A stretch of 64,000 bases of DNA, taken from contig OX596337.1 of the NCBI GenBank assembly GCA_951394405.1, forward strand, positions 558,001 through 622,000, read 5' to 3'. The notes below the pieces were generated by a model. It saw nothing but the letters and a program-made list of their open reading frames with translations, was not told the origin of the DNA and ran no database searches. Position 1 is the first letter of the stretch, and every line of letters begins with the position of its first letter. Shown here in pieces: positions 1-10,737 of this stretch. The position numbers and the translations under genes are program-made. The stretch is from Coprinellus micaceus (lineage: Eukaryota > Basidiomycota > Agaricomycetes > Agaricales > Psathyrellaceae).

Positions 1-1460
1 GAGCCAGATGTGCGTAAGCACACAACCGTTTTTCTTACCGCCGTATCTGAACCGATGCATAGATTTTCCCCCGTGGTATTATGCCTGAAGCATGGATTCA
101 ATTTGAACTGTATTCAGGACGAACAAAAACACTTCTACTCGACAGTTCGGATATACCCATGTCCCCGTGTTGGGCGTTTTATATCCTCATGTCACCCGAT
201 CGGCCCCAGAACTGGTTCCCCGCCCTCAAGCACCTCCGCATGGGGTCGGCGAGTAGCCTATCGTTCGTGATAGCACTTTCTCCCTGTCCGGCCCTGGAGC
301 ATGTCCAAATCAATTTCGACAGTGGTGCCAAGCTCGCCGACGCCAACTCGGCCGCAGCCCTCACCGCTTCGCTCTCTCAGCGCGCGAAGCAGCTCACCTC
401 GATCAGCATTGTACGCCCTGTCGATGCCGGTATTATATATAATGTTTCCACCATGAAGTGCCTACGCCACCTCTCCCTTCAAGTTCGCTCGGGGGGAGCC
501 GCTCAACTGCCCCCTGGAGTCCACCTACCCCTGGAGTCCATCGATCTTGACATTAGCCCCTCGCAAGTAGATGCTATGATGGATAAATCTGCAAATCTGC
601 GAGTCGCTGACATGACCCCGCATTCAACCGCCCACTGCTTATCGACCCTACGCCGTCTCACCGTCGCAGCCGATGGCAACGGTCATACGATCGTGGCCTC
701 TATTTTCCGACCTCGTTACCTCACAAGTCTCGACATAGGGTTCCTCTGTCACGGCGACCCCATCCGAAGCTCTTTAGAGTTGCCGCGGATCCTCGCCGTT
801 TGTCTGGGGCAAAACCCTGGAATACGTGTCTTGGAGGCGACCGGATCCCTGGAAGGCACCCCGCTCGCAGCCGCATACCGAGGTGCGAGAAGCACTGCCG
901 ACTTCACTTCTCAGTTCCTCTCCCATCTGTCGTCCTTGAAGTTCCTGGAGACAATCGACATCACCGAAGTGTATCTTCCCACACCAGGATTCCTGGTAGA
1001 TATGCTCCAAATGCTGCGCGACTTCCAGCGTCTTACATCTTTTCGCTTCGTCCCAAGGCACCCAACCCGCCGCCAGCACACTTGGATTGTGCCTACGTTC
1101 GACCACCTTTATCAAATATCCAAGGGGCGCACCCCTTTATCCACCCTTTCAACTCCGGTTGCCAGACCTCCGTGCATCTCGGTGCCATCCTCCTTCAGCC
1201 CGCATCGTCTCCGCAACCTCACCCTGCGATTCTACCCAGAAAAGGAGGGGAGCTCGATGACGGACGGGTTGGTTGAGATATCCCTATATCTTCACCGCAT
1301 CTTCCCCTGCTTGAGGTCCCTTACGAGCCAGTGCGGCCCCTCAGCCCAACAAAATATCTGGAAACTCGTCGAGTCAATGTTGTTCGCTCACCAGCAAATT
1401 CTCGCAAAAGCTATCGTCGATTTCCATCCGCGCTGCAGGCTTCAGCCGATTGGGGAGTAG
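1..1460 (+). CDS. F-box/LRR-like protein, 5' end missing
   Basis: Partial gene entering from the left edge. The last nine bases of an upstream exon (Glu-Pro-Asp) precede an intron at about 10-62 (starts GTGCGTAAG, ends ATAG). The terminal exon runs 63-1460. The intron sits exactly where the disrupted paralogue at 11870-11819 has one. The exon opens with the family motif FPRGI..AW..FELYS followed by about 450 residues of irregular leucine-rich repeats (ALEHVQ, LRHLSL, LRRLTV). The F-box itself, expected in the missing exon, is not visible. Family knowledge: such proteins are substrate receptors of SCF ubiquitin ligases, joining Skp1 through the F-box and a target through the repeats. The target here is unknown. 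It is the closest relative of the hAT-disrupted copy at 12266-6175. Confidence 0.75.
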
Positions 1461-1717
1461 TTACGTTTGGTGTATGGTAGTGCTAATTCAAGCCTAGCCT
1501 CCCACTCTTGCTGCTTTCCAGATGCTCTTCTCGATGAACAATATCACACTCGTCTACCTATCCGCGATGCCTTTTGTCTACTGGAACAAATCATGGGGAC
1601 ACTTGCGAGAAAAGGAACATCGGGCTCTGAATCGCGTAGTGAGCGAGTTGGGAGCGCATGTCGGTTCCATTAGCATACGGAAGAAGCAACGAGCAATGAG
1701 CTCACTCACATCCACAT

Positions 1718-3540
1718 CTATACATGGTCAGGCAGTGAAACCATCTGAGCCTCTTGAATCGTCCGATTGCGAACGTTCTGAAGGGCGAACATGGTTTGCT
1801 GAACCGCTGACCAGAAACGATTCTCGGTCGTTACGCTGTAGGCACAGTGCGGAAGAGACTGAAGATGCGGGAAGAGTCGGTGAAGATACAAAGCGATGGA
1901 AGTGGTAGGTAGTTGAATGCTACTGTTTTCCTCTGGAAAGGGGTACAGGTTAAGGATGAGGGTCTGCATGCGATGCACGTTAAACCTTTCCGGGATCGGC
2001 GGAAGTGGCAACCGACTGTCCATGGGCATCGAAAGGTGTAATAGATGAGGGTTTTTGGCAGCGATCTCCTGTAACGAGCCATAGGAAGGAGGCTGGAATC
2101 GGCCGGGATGTTGGCCAGAGTATACTATCGGTCTGAAGTGGAATTTCTGTAGTTCTTGAAGATTTGGTAGGGTTCCCAGAATCATCGAGAGGAAATATGG
2201 CGACGGGATCTGGATCAACTCCATGTTTATCGTTCGTAAAGACTTCGCGGCCGATAATCCGCGGAGGAGAAGGGGGGTCGGATCAAAGGCGGAGGTCGTG
2301 TTGTCGAACGGCTCCGAGGGATTACACGTACCACGATTGATGACGTTCAAAGAAACGAGATTGGGATTCCGTACCGTATGGACGGCGAGAACAAAGGCGA
2401 AAAGCTGGGCGCCCTTCGTAGAGTTGACTGGGTGGATGACCTCAAGGTTCAGATTATTGAGCGACGTAGGGGCCAAGATCGAGAGAATAATCCGATGACT
2501 ATTGGGAGATGCCAGGACTGTCAGAGTATGCAGCATTGGACTCGTCCTGAGCGACGTAAACTGTGCGGCGGAATCCCTTGTCGGTGCCTCGTATAGGTCA
2601 ACACTGAGTGGCTCTATGCTGAGAAACAGTGTTTCCAGGTCCATGCTTACAAGAGGAGCAATATCTGCCGCACGTCCTGAGCGAATATGGAGAGCGAGGT
2701 ATCGGATGGACGCAATCTTCGACACATTCCGGATAATCGGTATGTCGACGGGATATATCAAGCTGATCCCTGTCAGTCGTTTGGCGTCTCGAAACAGAGA
2801 CGCAGTAAACGCAGTAACAGATTCCCAAACAGCGGGACCGTCGAGCGTAGGATCCAGCTGGATGTGAACATGCTGGACGGTTGGACACGCTGAGGTAGCG
2901 ACTAAGAAGGAGAGAATATCGTCCGAGGCGATGACGATCTGCCTGAGCGAAGGAAACAATGAGGTTGGGCGGTCCGAGGCCATCGCAATGTAAAGAGCCC
3001 AGGTTGGCGATATGCTTGATGCGGAGTTAAGGGTCAGGGCCTTTGTATGCGACGCATATAGCGTGAAACGTTTCCAATCGCTGGCTGTAATTCCGTCGGG
3101 AAATTCCTTCTGGGCGTCACTTGGTTGTTTGAGACAGAGATGAACATGTGTGACTTACCCGGAAGCCTGCTTTGTCGAAGGAGGGTGCAAGGAGGGCGAA
3201 AAAAGGCCACAGGTTGTCCATTTCTCCCCAAATGACGCGTGTTGTTGCCCGAGCAAAGGCGTTGTTCACCCTGACCAGTGGTACCATAGTTCGTTTCCAC
3301 GTAGTTGGTGCCGTTAAATCAGGGTTGTAGAGAGAGTTAGATATTGCCATGGCTTTGAGGAAGACGAAGACGAGGTCAAGGAGCTCTTCCGTCCCGAGAA
3401 CTCGCTGCATGAGGGTTGCCTTCGTCACGACCAGCGGGGTGCCGGTCGCTTGAACGCGATATCAGTGCTGGTCGTATCAGGGACATTGAGAACTTACCTT
3501 GGCGAGAAGTCACAATCTTGGATTGGAGAGGGATGGTCAT
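1718..3540 (-). CDS. F-box/LRR-like protein
   Basis: Three exons: 3540-3498, 3448-3159 and 3109-1718, giving 574 residues with all junctions in frame. Exon 1 encodes MTIPLQSKIVTS. Exon 2 carries the F-box-like segment (RVLGTEELLDLVFVFLK, then W-K-R-T-M-V-P-L-V-R-V-N-N-A-F and VIWGEMDNLWPF). Exon 3 starts with the family signature EFPDGITASDW and continues as irregular leucine-rich repeats to an acidic/hydrophobic C-terminus. The start is chosen because an upstream ATG joins the F-box exon in frame through a 49-base intron; without it the F-box reading frame would have only a GTG. Role by family: substrate adaptor of an SCF E3 ligase; no substrate can be inferred. It belongs to the local cluster that includes the genes at 5638, 12266 and 37262. 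Confidence 0.75.
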
Positions 3541-3857
3541 TGTCGCGACCCTGGACTGAGGGACGAAGGAGGACGAGGAGTAAAGGACTTTCGGGCTCTG
3601 CCAGTTAAATCAATAAATAATATTGACCTTATGTAATAAATTCAAATTTCGCGGCGTCTTGCTATGTGACAGGCAAGGACAGGCACCACTCGAAATCGGG
3701 CGGCAGGTTTGAGCCCTTCCATATGAGTAGGAGCAAGGGCGAGACGGCACCTCAGTAAGTTACAGCACGAGTCGGAATAGGAATCAATCAATAGTATATG
3801 TAGAACATGTGCAACGATAGCCACTGTCAATGGCCTGTCCAGATCTGCCTTGCCCGC
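3541..3857. other. Intergenic, no gene seen
   Basis: About 317 bases between the start of the minus-strand F-box gene at 3540 and the 3' end of the next one at 3858. It holds an A/T-rich stretch near 3605-3640 (AATCAATAAATAATATT) that could serve as the core promoter of the gene starting at 3540. I see no coding remnant or repeat. Confidence 0.5.
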
Positions 3858-5638
3858 TTACGGCGACGAGAACAGGCCCGCATTCTGCATAGCTCTCGCA
3901 CGCACAAGCTGGTACGCTTCCACCATCTGCTTGACAGGCTTCCAAGCTGTTTTATGAGGTGAGGCTGGCGCAAAGTTTGAGGTCAATGACCGTATGCAAG
4001 GGAAGAGTTGGTCAAGAAACAGGGAGACAGAGAGCGCGCTGTCGTGGGTCATTTGACTTCGAAGGATGGGATGGAATGCCAAAGATAGATACTTGATCGA
4101 CTGTGAGCCAACGGGGGGTGCTGGGGGAATGAAAGAGCGGCTATCGATCGGCATTGCGAGGGATGCGAGGAGGGGATTGTGAATGGGGATTTGGGTCAGG
4201 TCTCCGAGATTTGGAAGGACCCATGGCTCGACGTGGCTCGAAGCGGAGTGGGGAGTGAAGCGGAATTTTCGTAGTCGGGAGAAGTTGGGTAGGGTACCAA
4301 ATACTCGACGAATGAAGTCAGGCGTCGGGAGTAAGATCCCTGTCAAGTCGAGACGCTCCAGCTCCCTCAGCCCTGAAAGGCGTGAGCAAAACTCTGGACT
4401 CCAGTCGAAAGTGATCTCCGTGGTCTGACTAGGGCCCTGGGGGTGCTTGAACGAACAAATCGATCCAACAACCAGCGACGTGAGACCAGGGTTGCGCCCG
4501 ATGTACGCCGTGAGGACCAGCGAAAGGGCTTGCGAACTATGCTGGGCGCTGCCGGAATAGCAAACCGTTAATTGGAGAGACTTGAGAGACACCGGTCCAA
4601 GGACTTTTGCTGCTGCGATCTGAGTGTCGGTAGAAGCAGCAATCGTGAGGTCTTGCAAGTTTGGGTGTGTCCGAGCCGTCATCATGCGCGAGAGTGCCCC
4701 TCTCCATAGCGTTCCATGCTCACGGTCACCCTCAAAGCTGTCAATTTTGAGGTTGAGGGATTGAAGAGAGGCGAGTTTCAGAAGCGGAGTGATTGCCGCC
4801 GCCCCTCCAGTGCGGATATGGACAGTGAGATTGCGGAGTGACGAGATTTTGGACACATTCCGGATGATACCCATATCGACAGGATGTTCCAAGTCCATCG
4901 ACGTCAGCTGTCTTGCATCCTCGACGAGCGATGCGGTGAGCGCTGCTGTAGCTTCGTATGCATCTGGAGCCTCGTTTTCCTGGCTCAGTGCTATCCGCAA
5001 GGTTTGAACAGTTGGACGCGAATCCATAGCCACCAGGAGTGACATGCTCTCTCCCGAAGCAAACGTTAACTCCCTAAGCGCCGGGAACAGGGGAAGAGGC
5101 CGCTGGGGCGACATTGCAACGTACATCGCCCAGCACGGATAGAAATCGTAGGAATCCAGTGTGAGGACCTTGACCCTGGAGGCGTAAAGCTCAAAACGAG
5201 TCCAAGCACCACGCCCGATCCCGTCGTCGCGTTCCTGGGCGACATTAGGTGAAGGTTTAAGCACAAATCGGTCCGTCAGACTCACCGTCGGCGCCTTGCT
5301 TGCGTAAGACGGATTCACCATCGCGAGGAAGGGCTGCAGCGAGTCGACTTCCTCCCACAACAGATCAATGGTCGCGCGAAAAAACGAGGAGTTAATGGTC
5401 GCTAAATGGACCATTTTGCGTTTCCACATTGGCTTCCCACCCGCGTTTGTGGGGGTTTGGGAGACACAATGCTCCTTGAGGAAGCACAGAATAATTGCCA
5501 GAAGTTCTGGTGTGTCGAGGACCTGTAGTGGGGGCGTGGCTTTGGGAGCTGAGGACATACTGAGAGGCAATGAGTATGTGGGACATTAGGGTATTCACAC
5601 TATAGAGCTTACAGTGGCGTCGGGCGCTTCGGCGGCAT
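3858..5638 (-). CDS. F-box/LRR-like protein with an optional stopless intron
   Basis: Best model is three exons: 5638-5613, 5559-5286 and 5234-3858 (558 residues). The first intron joins MPPKRPTPL to MSSAPKATPP in frame. The F-box-like segment is VLDTPELLAIILCFLKE, followed by MWKRKMVHLATINSSFFRATIDLLWEE. The second intron (5285-5235) lies at the conserved intron position of the family and has GTGAGT and CCCAG ends. It is exactly 51 bases and contains no stop, so retaining it would add 17 residues and keep the frame. The rest is leucine-rich repeat-like. Probable SCF substrate adaptor; target unknown. It is one of the tandem F-box paralogues here and its C-terminus aligns with that of the neighbour at 1718. 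Confidence 0.78.
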
Positions 5639-6174
5639 CTTCCTTGGTTCTGTGTGCGGTTTTAAGCTATCGATGCGTACCAGACGCGTCACACCGGGGA
5701 CGAGGGGAATGCGGCGAGTAGGAACACATCACATCGTGCCTTTATACTTGAGCGGCTACTTGTCGGCATTTCAACCCATTGAACCACAAGTGGCCCAGTT
5801 GGACAAAGGGCGTTTCCGACGATGCCACAGGCGTAATGGGTCGAGGAAGGAAGTTTCCGTGGCATGCGGTCCCAGGCCCAGTATCTGGCAATTAACAACA
5901 TCAATAATGGCCCATGCATAAGGAAGGCTGCGTGGGCCTCCTTGGATGTGGCGCATTGTCGATGGTGGCGGTTCAAAGCAAAGTGGCTCAGACCAATCCG
6001 GAGCCGGCTAACATGGTCGCCGGCAACTCCCGATCACACGAAAACAGCAAAACTACCCCTGAGTAAAATAGGCGCCCAATTCAGGTGGTTCGAGAACATC
6101 ATAACTCGGGATGGAAGGGAAGTCACGGTGAGGCTCATCAGAAGCCAGAAATTTCTCTTTTAAATAACATAGAA
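5639..6174. other. Intergenic, no gene seen
   Basis: About 535 bases between the 5' end of the F-box gene at 5638 and the 3' end of the disrupted F-box gene at 6175. Only short frames on both strands, none resembling a known family. Likely promoter of the gene at 5638 plus 3' flank of the disrupted gene. Confidence 0.5.
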
Positions 6175-6480
6175 CTACTGCTCTCCGACAGGCTGAGGTT
6201 TCCAACATGGATGGGAATCGACGATGGGCTTTGCGAGAATATGATGATAAGCGAACAGCATCGACTGGACAGAACTCGAAATACCCCGTTGGGCTGCCGA
6301 TGAGTTGGGCTCGCACGTAACCGATTTTACAAAGGGGAAGAGCCGATGGAGGTATAGGGATAACGCGACCAAGTTATCGGTAGTTGGAATCCGCTGCGCT
6401 TCCGGGTAAAATTGGAGGGCGAGATTTTGGAGTGGGTGTGAACGGAAGGCGCGCGGCACCATGATGCACGTAGGTTGATG
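6175..6480 (-). pseudogene. 3' fragment of F-box/LRR gene split by the hAT element
   Basis: This is the C-terminal 101 residues plus stop of the gene whose 5' part lies at 12266-10730. It aligns with the end of the paralogue at the left edge: PLQNLALQFYPE against RLRNLTLRFYPE, LSLYLHRLFPF against ISLYLHRIFPC, and QSMLFAYHHILAKPIVD against ESMLFAHQQILAKAIVD. If the transposon and one copy of the 8-base duplication are ignored, the codon GTC at 10732-10730 is followed directly by CAT at 6480 and the frame is kept. The fragment no longer has a start or promoter of its own. It still has no internal stop, which suggests the insertion is recent. Confidence 0.8.
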
Positions 6481-6488
6481 GACTGGGA
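6481..6488. repeat. Left 8-bp target-site duplication of hAT element
   Basis: GACTGGGA immediately left of the element; the same eight bases follow the right end at 10730-10737. Eight-base duplications are characteristic of hAT transposases. Confidence 0.88.
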
Positions 6489-6507
6489 TAGAGCTCCAAC
6501 CGTATCG
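6489..6507 (+). repeat. hAT left terminal inverted repeat
   Basis: Begins TAGAGCTCCAACCGTATCG and matches the right end reverse-complemented over all 19 bases. Confidence 0.9.
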
Positions 6508-6635
6508 TATACGTATACGCCGGATGGTGTATACATACGGTTACGGTTGAGTATACGGTGCAAACGGTATATATACGATTATACGAAAAAATTATACAAT
6601 TATTTTTAAAGAGACTAAAATCGGGGTGAATCGAC

Positions 6636-9600
6636 TCAATCCTGGGCGTACAGGTTCTTTGCTTGCCCAGGAATCGAGAGGAGGCCGCTCCGAATCCATA
6701 CCTTGCTCAGTAAGGCCTTGCTGATGGTGGCCGCCTTGAGAGAGCTCCGAACGTCTGTGCAGATGTGACGTGACTGGGAGAAAATTCGTTCCACAGATAC
6801 ACTCGTGGCGGGGATGGCGAGGAAGTCCCGTGCCATACGGGCAAGTGTGGGGAACGCCGGCGCGTTCTCCTGGGATGCTAGTGAGAATGCGTGGCAAACG
6901 TATCAGCTCTTGGTACATACCTTCCACCAAGCAAGTGACGCATCGGGCGTCTCACAGCGGCTACCCTCAAAACGGAAGTACCTGTCAAGTTCCATCTTGA
7001 GGCGCTCCTTTGGGGTCAACGGTGGTGCGTTGGGAGTAGCGGTTGGCTGAGGAGATGGGAAAGAGCATAGGCTAGCCATCCAACTACTCTCTCGGCGAAC
7101 GGCTGGTGCAGTAGATGGGGCGCCGTTGGTGCTGGTTGCCTCCATTACTGGTGCTGGCGTTTCGAGGTAGTGTTCCTCGGCCGTGTAACGAACCAGAGCT
7201 TCGATGCGAGCCACTTCAGCCTTCTTATCCTGGTCGGTGTCTTGGGTCGAAGCGAACCATGCTGACCGCAGCGAAGGATGAAGAACTATTTGCGAAAAGA
7301 TATGTTGTACAATATAGATGCAAGAAAACGAATGAGTACGTACCAGTTCCGATAATATAGTGCTGATTCTTCTCCGCCAGTGCCAGGTACTTGTCCAGCT
7401 TGTCTTGGCCCTTGGCGACCGCGTTTCGAATCGAGAAGTCGAAGCGTTGGGTGTTGGTCATGACGGCATTGAGGTGGGCCTTGAGCTGGTAGTAGGTAGG
7501 AAGGACGAAGGGGATGGTGGGCTGCTTCGTCTTAGAGAACTCTTTGGTGGCAAGCATGAAGGGCTGGATCCAAGTAAGGCTACGTTCAGTAGGAAACCCG
7601 GCATGTAGCAGAGCGGCGACGTACCTCAAGGACCTCAGCAATTGCTTCAAGCAGCTTCCAATCACCGGCTGTCAACATGAGCTCGCAGTATTCGTCCCTG
7701 TCGAGCGTCCAGCGGTCAATGGCCTATTTTCGAAGATTTGGTTAGATTAGCATGGCGTAGGCGTTGGCAGAGGGTAGGTGGCACACCTTTCGGAGCATGA
7801 GAGCACGCCGAATCATTTCGTACGTATAATTCCATCGTGTACGAACATCCCGCACCACCATAAGGAGAGCGAGATGCTCGGTGGTCGGGTTACTCGCATA
7901 CAGTTCTTCGGAGATCTTGTAGAATTGCTGGCGCCGTTGGGGAGAAGAGCATATCTTGGTACAGAGAAAGCGGAGCTAGACGAAGTGGGTTGCGGGCAGC
8001 GCCCATATCAGCGGCTGACAACGATCGAAATGAAACCAAACTGGGCGCTGACAACGAAGTACGTACACGTTTCAACGCACTGTCTGGCTTTGTATTCTTC
8101 ACTTCCTCCCTCTCCAACAGGTCAAACAGTTCCTCAGGATCATCCATCCCTCGCAAGTCCTTACCCCTCTCTTTCTCGAGCTCAGCCTGATCTTCGTCGT
8201 CGTCAGCGGAGTAGTGGGGGGAAATATCCTTTGTCTGCAAGAATGCGTCTGCATCTTCAGAGTTAGGATCTTCAGCCTCCCCTAGACTGGAAAGGATGGA
8301 CTGGGAGACGAGGTTGAAGACATGGTTGATGCAGCGAATTCGGTTATCGGTGTGGAATGGAACTTTGTAGAGCGCCAGGATGAGGCGGGCAGCCTCGGTG
8401 ACGAGGGTCTCCATCGAGGAGGCATTGTCCGTGGTGAGGTTCATGAAGTGCTGGCCGGTCAAGGTAAGTTTAGATAGCCCACCTCGCAGGACGCATGGAT
8501 ACTCATCTTATTCAAGCTTCCTCGCTCCCGACAACCCTGCACGAATACCTTCGCTCCGTTGATACCCTCGTGATCCTTGCTCTCGAGAGGTCGGAAGTCA
8601 ACAATTCGTTCAATCAGCCTCCAGTCATCATCTATGAAGAAAGCGAGGTTACACGCGAAGCTGTATACCATTTGTTTAGTGGTCCAAGTGTCAGTTGAAT
8701 AGGAGATGCGGGATTTGACGCTCTAGGGTGCGGTGAGTAATCACACTTCAAGGCGGAGAAAGCATCAACTCACAGCAAGCTCTCGTACGACCGTCTGATG
8801 CAGCTCGTTGAAGATGTGAGCCAGGTAGTTGCGGACAGTCGTGTCGCTCGGGAGGAGGAAGTGTACCTTCAAGTATTTGAAGAGTGCGCGGAGGGAAGGA
8901 GCCTCTCCAGTCGTCCAAGGAAGACTCTCATCGAGGATCCATGCTGCAAAGATTCGGTAAAATCCCTTTTGCGTCGGTACGGTCTCTGGATTGATCTGAC
9001 CATCCTCCAGATACTTGGCCATTATCTTCGCACTCGCCTCCAAGTTGAAGCCCAAGTTCTTCACCAAATTCTCGGCCTCCTCATCCGTCAGGTCATCTAC
9101 TGAAACCTTCCGCTTCGCTGCCTTCTGCTCTGCCGCCTTCCTTGCTTTACATGAGGACGTATGGGTCGCAAGATTCTGCAATCCGGGCTGGGGGCTTTCA
9201 TCTTCAAACTTGACGTCGGGTCCATGGATGGAGCGGGCGACGGTTCGGCAACAGCGGCAGTACTTACACTTCCAAGACCAACGTGGCTGGCCTTTCTTGT
9301 CCTTCGTTGGAGTGGGACCTAGATAGTGACGGCGACTCATATTTTCGGGGCCTCGAGGGCCGGTGTCCTCGTCAAGGGCGTTCAAGGCCGAATCGCCCTC
9401 TGACTCGGAATCGGAATTGATCTCGACGATAGTAGGAGCCTAGGGGAATCGTGTTATTCTTGACATAGACGTACGGTACGATCCCCTACCTTTTTTTTTC
9501 CCTTGCGCTTTTTCTTCTTTGGCTTTGGGGTGCTCTCGGCATTGTCACTCGAGACTCCCGAGTCCGAAGCTTCGTTTTCTTTACTGAGGCGAGCCTTCTT

Positions 9601-10394
9601 GGCTCGCCTTCGCTCGTTCTAAGGGGAGGAACATTGTTAGTGTGTGCATATGGTGACGGCGGTGATTCACATACCAGAGCCCTGAGATGCTCGCTCTCCT
9701 CTGTCACCTCCTCCCCCTGGCTGTCAAAGACCTCGCCCAGAGCATCGGAGTCGCTACTGACGTCCCCACGGCCTCGTTTCCTCGGAACATAATCATTATC
9801 CTCCGACTCAGTACCCCCTCCATCATCCTTCTTCTTGCTGCGGCCCTTCGCCTTCGTAGCCTTCGGTTTGGGAGGTGCAGCGGGTGCCTTCTTCGGGGCA
9901 GAAGACCCCTTGGACTTCTTCTTTGGGGCCTTAGACCCTGTCACATTACTGCTTGGATGGTTTGGATGTGTTTCATTAGGACGTCGCCCTAGGTAAGCCA
10001 GCAACACATACCTTATTGTCTTGGCCTCCTCACACAGGCGAACTATCTTTGGCATTGCCGCTTCCCACTGAAACTTGGCAAGAGGGAGCTTGTGGCATGC
10101 CTCCAAGTAATCTACCACCATGTCCATGCCGAGAGGGCCTCGCTTGAAGTTCAACAAGCGTCCTGAGCTGTCGCGAAGCTCCTCGCCGAAGAGAGAGTTC
10201 ATTCGACGGTCGAATATTTCCCAAGCTTCGTTGTCGTCGTCGGGGACCTTGAGGCTGGAAAAGACCACGGTGATCTTGTCTTCACTCGTCGCGAGTGTGA
10301 CGGAGTCGGGTAGTGCCTCTAACAACTTGCGAAGGCTCTCGATATGGCGTCCGAAGACACCATGAAACTGGGTGGTCCGGTCCTTGGGAGGCAT
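6636..10394 (-). CDS. hAT transposase
   Basis: Multi-exon gene; the first exons are 10394-10012, 9948-9675, 9618-9490, 9439-8774 and one from 8722, all joined in frame. Order of regions: an N-terminal domain (MPPKDRTTQFHGVFG) with no assignment; a Lys/Ser-rich linker; a BED-type zinc-finger-like segment (CKYCRCC, then H-T-S-S-C near 9200); the catalytic RNase H-like fold, with STDTWTTKQM near 8670, LTTDNASSMETL near 8430, RCINHVFNLV near 8320 and DVRTRWN near 7850; then the C-terminal hAT dimerisation region (PTLARMARDFLAIPATSVSVERIFSQ near 6830-6760). The last junction uses an acceptor before GAGAACGCG, giving WWKENAPAFPTL. The protein cuts and pastes the element in the nucleus. I found no stop or frameshift in the parts traced; internal introns between 8000 and 7200 were located only roughly. 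Confidence 0.85.
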
Positions 10395-10710
10395 GGCTTT
10401 GGCGTCGAGACTCGAGGGGTCAGAGTGAGGGTTTAGGGTTGGGGAGGGTTATCGGTGATCCGACAATTTTCGTCGATAACAAATTGCTTGTGTGTAACAT
10501 AAGGACCCATAGCTTAGAAATCATATCGCAACCCTGATTTGGAGGTTTCGTGTTCGACCCAGGGAGGGGAAAGCCTTTTGGCACTGAAATAAAACAATAG
10601 TATACAACAGACCGTATACCGTATAATGCCCGTATAGTCGGATCCCACAGATCGCCGTACACGTATACTAAAACAGTTACAGTGTATACCGTATATATAC
10701 AGTACACAGA

Positions 10711-10729
10711 CGATACGGTTGGAGCTCTA
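10711..10729 (-). repeat. hAT right terminal inverted repeat
   Basis: Exact inverted copy of the left 19-base end. On the minus strand its first three bases are TAG, which continue the interrupted F-box frame as an immediate stop codon. Confidence 0.9.
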
Positions 10730-10737
10730 GACTGGGA
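10730..10737. repeat. Right 8-bp target-site duplication of hAT element
   Basis: GACTGGGA, identical to 6481-6488. Confidence 0.88.

Larger units (their letters stand above)
6489..10729. mobile_element. hAT-superfamily DNA transposon, 4241 bp
   Basis: Element bounded by perfect 19-base terminal inverted repeats beginning TAGAGCTCCAACC and an 8-base target duplication, inserted in an F-box/LRR gene. It encodes one long, multi-exon transposase on the minus strand (10394-6636). Both subterminal regions (about 6505-6600 and 10590-10715) are crowded with CCGTAT/ATACGG and GTATAC words, the usual layout of transposase binding sites in hAT elements. Because the ends are perfect and every exon I could follow is open, the copy may be autonomous. 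Confidence 0.9.
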
